A DNA stretch of 37,019 nt. It comes from Ruminococcaceae bacterium UBA4871. Its GTDB lineage: Bacteria; Bacillota; Clostridia; Oscillospirales; Acutalibacteraceae. Position numbers and translations under genes: made by a program. Below are positions 33,613 to 37,019 of this stretch, piece after piece (the stretch's first letter is position 1; each line of letters opens with the position of its first letter). The DNA lies in assembly GCA_002399445.1 (NCBI GenBank), contig DHDR01000030.1, positions 1 to 37,019 of the forward strand. The letters are read 5' to 3'. The notes under the pieces are model-generated. The model worked only from the letters and a program-made list of their open reading frames with translations. It was not told the DNA's origin and did not search any database.

Positions 33613-33656
33613 GAAAAGACCACAGCAGGGAATTAACTCCTACTGCGGCCTTTTTT
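33613..33656 (+). terminator. Terminator after protease copy 1
   Basis: An imperfect stem (AGACC-A-CAG-C-AGG against CCT-A-CTG-C-GG-CCTT) is followed by six Ts. Confidence 0.75.
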
Positions 33657-33660
33657 GACC

Positions 33661-33689
33661 TTGACCTGCAGATGTACTGGATTTATAAT
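33661..33689 (+). promoter_or_regulatory. Promoter of protease copy 2
   Basis: TTGACC (33661-33666) and TATAAT (33684-33689) are spaced by 17 bp and follow directly on the copy 1 terminator, so the two proteases are separately transcribed. Confidence 0.75.
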
Positions 33690-33769
33690 GACTCCATAGG
33701 ATTGCAGGAAAAGGAAACAGGCTGGTGAATTCTGCAAATTATTTACCGCCGCAGGAAGGGAAGATTGGG

Positions 33770-35974
33770 ATGAAACATTTCCGCAGTTACGCTGCACTGT
33801 TGACAGCACTGGCTGTCATATTGACTACAAATGTTCCGGCGAAAGCAGCCAGTACGGATTCTCACTTTACAGAAAATGCCGTTTTGCAAGAGCATAACGG
33901 TTATTTGCAAATGGCTGGAGACCATAGAGATACAGCCCGCATTTCCAGTCAGCTGCGCAGATCAGAAGAAACACTGCCGGCGAGTTATGACCTGCGCACG
34001 GAAGACCGTGTGACACCCGTTAAAGATCAGCTGCACAATGGGACATGCTGGGCTTTTGGTGCCCTGAGTTCGGCGGAAAGCAGCCTGCTTACTATGATGA
34101 AAGCGATGGGCAGGGACTTTTCTTCCGTTGAAACGGCCGGGAATGCAGTCAATCTTTCTGAAAAGCATCTGGTATGGTTTGCTTTTCATGGGAAAAACAG
34201 TGGTACGGTCAGCCAATATGCCGGAGGTGATACGTTCCTTGCACAGAATGTATTTGATATTGGCGGTTCACGGGCCATATCCGTGCCTACACTGGCCCGA
34301 TGGTATGGAGCGGCAGCCGAAAAAGACCTGCCCTATACTGTCGATCAAAACGGTGTGTTAACCAACGTTACAAATTCTTCGCTGCAAACGGTTTCTCGTG
34401 TACATTTGCAGGATGCGGACTATCTGCCGGAACCTGTCGTTTATGATTTAGGGAACAATGGACTGCCCGGGAATATTACATACAGTTCAGGAGCACGTGA
34501 CGTTGTTAAAGAATGTATTCAAAACCGCGGCGCTGTCAGTGTTGGCTACCATTCTCCGGAAGATACAGCAGAGCAGGACCGTTTTTATAAGAATGATACC
34601 TGCGGATATTACTGCAATGATAAAACACTTTACTATCCCAACCATGAAGTCAGCCTAGTGGGCTGGGATGACCATTATTCACGCAATAATTTTGTTACTG
34701 AGCCACAGGGAGACGGCGCATGGCTGGTTAAAAACAGTTGGGGAACCAGTAAAAGCTGGGAATCCGGAAAAAGCAGCGAAGGGGCTGTCGGTCAGGACGG
34801 GTATTTTTATCTTTCTTATTATGACTTGTCTTTGAGTGAGCCAACCTTTTTCAGCATGGAAAACACTTCCTATGCAGGTGCGCAGACAAAGCACACTTAT
34901 TCGGATATTTACCAGTATGACGGGACAGGGATGGGTGCTTCCCAGTGGAGTCTTGACACGCCTGCCCGTTTTGCCAATACTTTTACAGCACGCAGCGATA
35001 TGAAGCTGCAGGCTGTTTCTGTGCAAGTTCCGGAAGCCAATTCTTCCGCTGCCATTGATATTTATGTGCATCCGTCAGCGGGAAATCCCACCAGTGGCGG
35101 CCACATGGCTTCACTGACGTGCCACTATACGGATGCAGGATATTATACGAAAGATCTTGGCAGTCAGGGGATTCTGCTGAATAAAGGAGATACTTTTTCT
35201 ATTGTTGAACAGGTCAGCTATGCAGATGATGCAGGGCAGACACAGTACTGCGTCCTCTTGGAAGCAGGAAAGCCACTGGCAGTGCAAAATTATGGGGTGG
35301 ATGTTGCCTGTTCTGCAGGACAGAGCTATTATCGCTATGATGGAGGTGCTTGGAAAGACCAAGGCGGCGCGGAAAGGCTGCAGCCTGAACGAGGAATGGA
35401 AACAGGGAATGCCACCATTAAGGCTTTTGCCAATGCCCCTGACATTAGGACAAGCTGTACCGGTCAAGTGGGTTTGCCGTTAGGTTCCGAACAGGTCTTT
35501 ACCGTTACCAGCAGTACCCCGCCGCGGCTTACCTGCGGGAATGGTTCCACTGCACAAATGCATGTGCTGAAAGACTGGAATTCTTCCAGCGGTCAAATGC
35601 AGCTGGCTGTTTATGGATGTGGACGCATCAGTCAGTCAACGGGTGTCTATGCTACTTACAGCGGAAAAACACAGCGTCTGTTCACGGTTTCCTTACAAGG
35701 TCAGCCATTTGTGAGTGACACCACAATGAATGTGACCATGCATGCGGGTCAGACTTATACGTTTTGCATTCTTCCCAAAAGCAGCACAACGGTACCTTCC
35801 TTTACCGTTGGCGACAGTAATATTCTGTCCACCGGCTATGCAGGTTCCATTCAGCAGTCGAATGGACGGAAAGCCTATTATTTCCGCTACCGCTGCTTAA
35901 GGAACGGATCCACTGGTATTTATATCTCTATCGGCGGGAAAACCTATCGGATTTTTGTCTGTACTGTAAAATAG
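33770..35974 (+). CDS. Secreted papain-like (C1A) cysteine protease with lectin-like domain, copy 2
   Basis: The 734-residue product parallels copy 1 from end to end: signal peptide ending near AKA-AS, Q87 and C93 in VKDQLHNGTCWAFGA, the His in NHEVSLVGWDDHYS, the Asn in WLVKNSWG, then the lectin-like and C-terminal regions. DNA differs a lot, so the duplication is old, but motif order and spacing agree. An in-frame GTG at 33725 would add 15 residues before the signal peptide; the ATG at 33770, with AGGAAGGG upstream, gives a normal signal peptide and is preferred. An insertion of charged/Ser residues (TSKSWESGKSSEGAV) lies just after the active-site Asn. Confidence 0.92.
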   Translation: MKHFRSYAALLTALAVILTTNVPAKAASTDSHFTENAVLQEHNGYLQMAGDHRDTARISSQLRRSEETLPASYDLRTEDRVTPVKDQLHNGTCWAFGALSSAESSLLTMMKAMGRDFSSVETAGNAVNLSEKHLVWFAFHGKNSGTVSQYAGGDTFLAQNVFDIGGSRAISVPTLARWYGAAAEKDLPYTVDQNGVLTNVTNSSLQTVSRVHLQDADYLPEPVVYDLGNNGLPGNITYSSGARDVVKECIQNRGAVSVGYHSPEDTAEQDRFYKNDTCGYYCNDKTLYYPNHEVSLVGWDDHYSRNNFVTEPQGDGAWLVKNSWGTSKSWESGKSSEGAVGQDGYFYLSYYDLSLSEPTFFSMENTSYAGAQTKHTYSDIYQYDGTGMGASQWSLDTPARFANTFTARSDMKLQAVSVQVPEANSSAAIDIYVHPSAGNPTSGGHMASLTCHYTDAGYYTKDLGSQGILLNKGDTFSIVEQVSYADDAGQTQYCVLLEAGKPLAVQNYGVDVACSAGQSYYRYDGGAWKDQGGAERLQPERGMETGNATIKAFANAPDIRTSCTGQVGLPLGSEQVFTVTSSTPPRLTCGNGSTAQMHVLKDWNSSSGQMQLAVYGCGRISQSTGVYATYSGKTQRLFTVSLQGQPFVSDTTMNVTMHAGQTYTFCILPKSSTTVPSFTVGDSNILSTGYAGSIQQSNGRKAYYFRYRCLRNGSTGIYISIGGKTYRIFVCTVK

Positions 35975-35982
35975 CAGACAAA

Positions 35983-36029
35983 AGCGCTGCCTAATAGAGG
36001 AAGTTCCATTTTAGACAGCGCTCTTTTTA
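35983..36029. terminator. Terminator between protease copy 2 and the thioesterase gene
   Basis: AGCGCTG-C-CTAA (35983-35994) pairs with TTAG-A-CAGCGCT (36011-36022), then CTTTTTATT. It probably serves the two convergent genes. Confidence 0.85.
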
Positions 36030-36033
36030 TTGT

Positions 36034-36414
36034 TTACTTAGAAAGTTTGGCATCTGCTTTTTGCTGGAAGCGTTCACTGCCAACAGCAACACGTGTGTGG
36101 GTGCCGGATGCACATACACCGGAATCATCTTCTGCCATGAGTTCAAAGGAAAAGCTGCGGCCCTCATGGCCAGTCAGTTCTGCTGTTACCGTAACTGTCA
36201 TGCCAAGCGGTGTGGGTGCGGAATGGTCCACATTGATGGAACAGCCGACAGTTGTCTGTCCCTCTGAAAGATACTGCTGAGCGAGTTTCGCAGAGGCTTT
36301 TTCAAACAATGCACATATGGCTGGTGTGGCCAGCACACGAAGGCTGCCGCTGCCCATGCGGATTGCCAGCATATCTTCCGTTACTTTTTGTTTAAGAATA
36401 ATTTTTTTCTCCAT
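36034..36414 (-). CDS. Hotdog-fold thioesterase of the FlK-like family
   Basis: The 126-residue product has the FlK-like pattern: LATPAICALFEKAS (T30, E38), NVDHSAPTPLGM (H64) and a C-terminal GTHTRVAV. In the fluoroacetyl-CoA thioesterase FlK, Thr, Glu and His at these positions form the active site. Most such proteins in anaerobes are probably general acyl-CoA thioesterases. The ATG at 36414 has GGGGGA seven bases upstream. The gap 36415-36594 is AT-rich and has a minus-strand TATAAT-like box near 36468 without a good -35. Confidence 0.82.
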   Translation of the reverse strand: MEKKIILKQKVTEDMLAIRMGSGSLRVLATPAICALFEKASAKLAQQYLSEGQTTVGCSINVDHSAPTPLGMTVTVTAELTGHEGRSFSFELMAEDDSGVCASGTHTRVAVGSERFQQKADAKLSK

Positions 36415-36594
36415 TTGAAATTCCCCCATAAAAATGTTAAAATTAATTTTACACTTTATTTTACTGATATTATAACAAAATAAGAATAAAAAACCAGTAG
36501 AAAAAAGAATAATCCCTTAGATTTTTGCACTTTATGGACAACAAACTGAATATATGTCATGCACCCAAATAGATTTGAAAGGAGTCGATTCAAT

Positions 36595-37019
36595 ATGGGA
36601 ACCAGAAAAATCTGCCCCAAATGCGGCGTTTCTAATCCGGAAGATGCTTCTTACTGCAGGCAATGCGGGATGTTGCTGATGCAGCAGGGACCGACTGTAC
36701 AGGGACCCAAGCCACAGGAAAATGGTCAGATATCGGGCACTTCTGCAACTGCTCAGGATGACAGCAAGCCGCAGAGCAATGACGCTCCGGCGGGGAACCA
36801 GCCGCCCTCTTACACTTACGGGCAGCCGCAGAGCAATGATGCTCCGGCGGGGAACCAGCCGCCCTCTTACACTTACGGGCAGCCGCAGAGCAATGGCGCT
36901 CCGATGGGCAGCCAGCCACCCTCTTACACTTACGGGCAGCCGCAGGGCAATGACACTCCAACGGGGAGCCAGCCGCCCTCTTACACTTACGGGCAGCCGC
37001 AGGGCAATGACACTCCAAC
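36595..37019 (+). CDS. Zinc-ribbon protein with Pro/Gln/Tyr tandem repeats (partial, runs off the window)
   Basis: The ATG at 36595 follows AAAGGAG by ten bases. The N-terminus is a zinc ribbon, KICPKCG...YCRQCG (C7, C10, C21, C24), as in many Firmicute membrane or regulatory proteins. From residue 59 come repeats of 19 residues of the type PQSNDAPAGNQPPSYTYGQ, at least four full units and part of a fifth. In related proteins such linkers usually lead to a membrane segment, but the rest is outside the window. The frame remains open at 37019. Confidence 0.85.
   Translation, partial: MGTRKICPKCGVSNPEDASYCRQCGMLLMQQGPTVQGPKPQENGQISGTSATAQDDSKPQSNDAPAGNQPPSYTYGQPQSNDAPAGNQPPSYTYGQPQSNGAPMGSQPPSYTYGQPQGNDTPTGSQPPSYTYGQPQGNDTP
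36769..37019 (+). repeat. 57-bp in-frame tandem repeat
   Basis: Units start at 36769, 36826, 36883, 36940 and 36997 (last one cut by the window end). Units 1 and 2 differ by one base; units 4 and 5 are identical over the 23 bases seen. Each unit encodes 19 residues. The near-identity points to recent expansion by slippage or recombination. Confidence 0.95.

Noticed and set aside
131..36414. Functional fluoride module of the CLC-F-like gene and the FlK-like thioesterase
   Set aside because: They are 35 kb apart with different surroundings, and FlK-like thioesterases in anaerobes are not specific for fluoroacetate.
36632..37018. Repetitive Cys-rich frame on the minus strand (HCPAAARKCKRAAGS type)
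   Set aside because: It is the reverse complement of the 57-bp repeat in the zinc-ribbon gene, which has the start codon, ribosome site and zinc ribbon.
36769..37019. CRISPR-like array
   Set aside because: The repeats are contiguous, without spacers, and stay in frame with the coding sequence.

Overview
The window comes from a Gram-positive, spore-forming anaerobe of the Clostridia, most likely the Oscillospirales (Oscillospiraceae/Acutalibacteraceae-like). The evidence is a T-box-controlled trp operon, a ZTP (pfl-type) riboswitch in front of pyruvate formate-lyase genes, a yqfC-yqfD-phoH-ybeY-dgkA-era-yqzL-recO block typical of Firmicutes, a YlbJ-like sporulation protein, strong AGGAGG ribosome sites and frequent TTG starts. 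Base composition looks near 50% GC except for an AT-rich island at about 29.3-29.9 kb. No tRNA, rRNA, CRISPR array, transposase or prophage module was recognised.

Layout. (1) 1-2300: a CLC-type anion transporter resembling the fluoride subclade on the minus strand, divergent from a two-gene unit (unknown small protein plus a sigma-70 region-4-like HTH protein); a perfect 30-bp palindrome lies between the two promoters. (2) 2304-4790: mnmA coupled to a Cys-cluster protein on the minus strand, then a CpXC protein on the plus strand. (3) 4826-11703: a complete tryptophan operon trpE-G-D-C-F-B-A with its own promoter, a tRNA-Trp-sensing T-box leader (specifier UGG, acceptor-pairing UGGC), tight gene overlaps and a final terminator. 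(4) 11724-12977: a class I/II aminotransferase with its own promoter. (5) 13006-17462: promoter, ZTP riboswitch with overlapping terminator, pflA, pflB and an M20 amidohydrolase. (6) 17478-19531: NiaR niacin repressor (minus) and an isolated fused cbiET (plus). (7) 19530-29350: a small Cys protein and ylbJ-like gene (minus), then the sporulation, ribosome, membrane and repair cluster ending in mutS2. (8) 29286-29902: AT-rich island with a probable frameshifted small gene. (9) 29903-31380: CPBP membrane protease and tadA. (10) 31424-36027: two tandem secreted papain-like proteases with separate transcription signals. (11) 36034-37019: a hotdog thioesterase (minus) and the start of a zinc-ribbon protein with 57-bp tandem repeats, cut by the window end.

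Together the regions are mostly core metabolism and housekeeping: tryptophan synthesis is gated by uncharged tRNA-Trp, and formate/one-carbon supply by ZTP. The least explained parts are the palindrome with its divergent regulator pair, the AT-rich island, and the duplicated secreted proteases. I did not find a clearly new multi-gene system; the palindrome locus is the best candidate for undescribed regulation.
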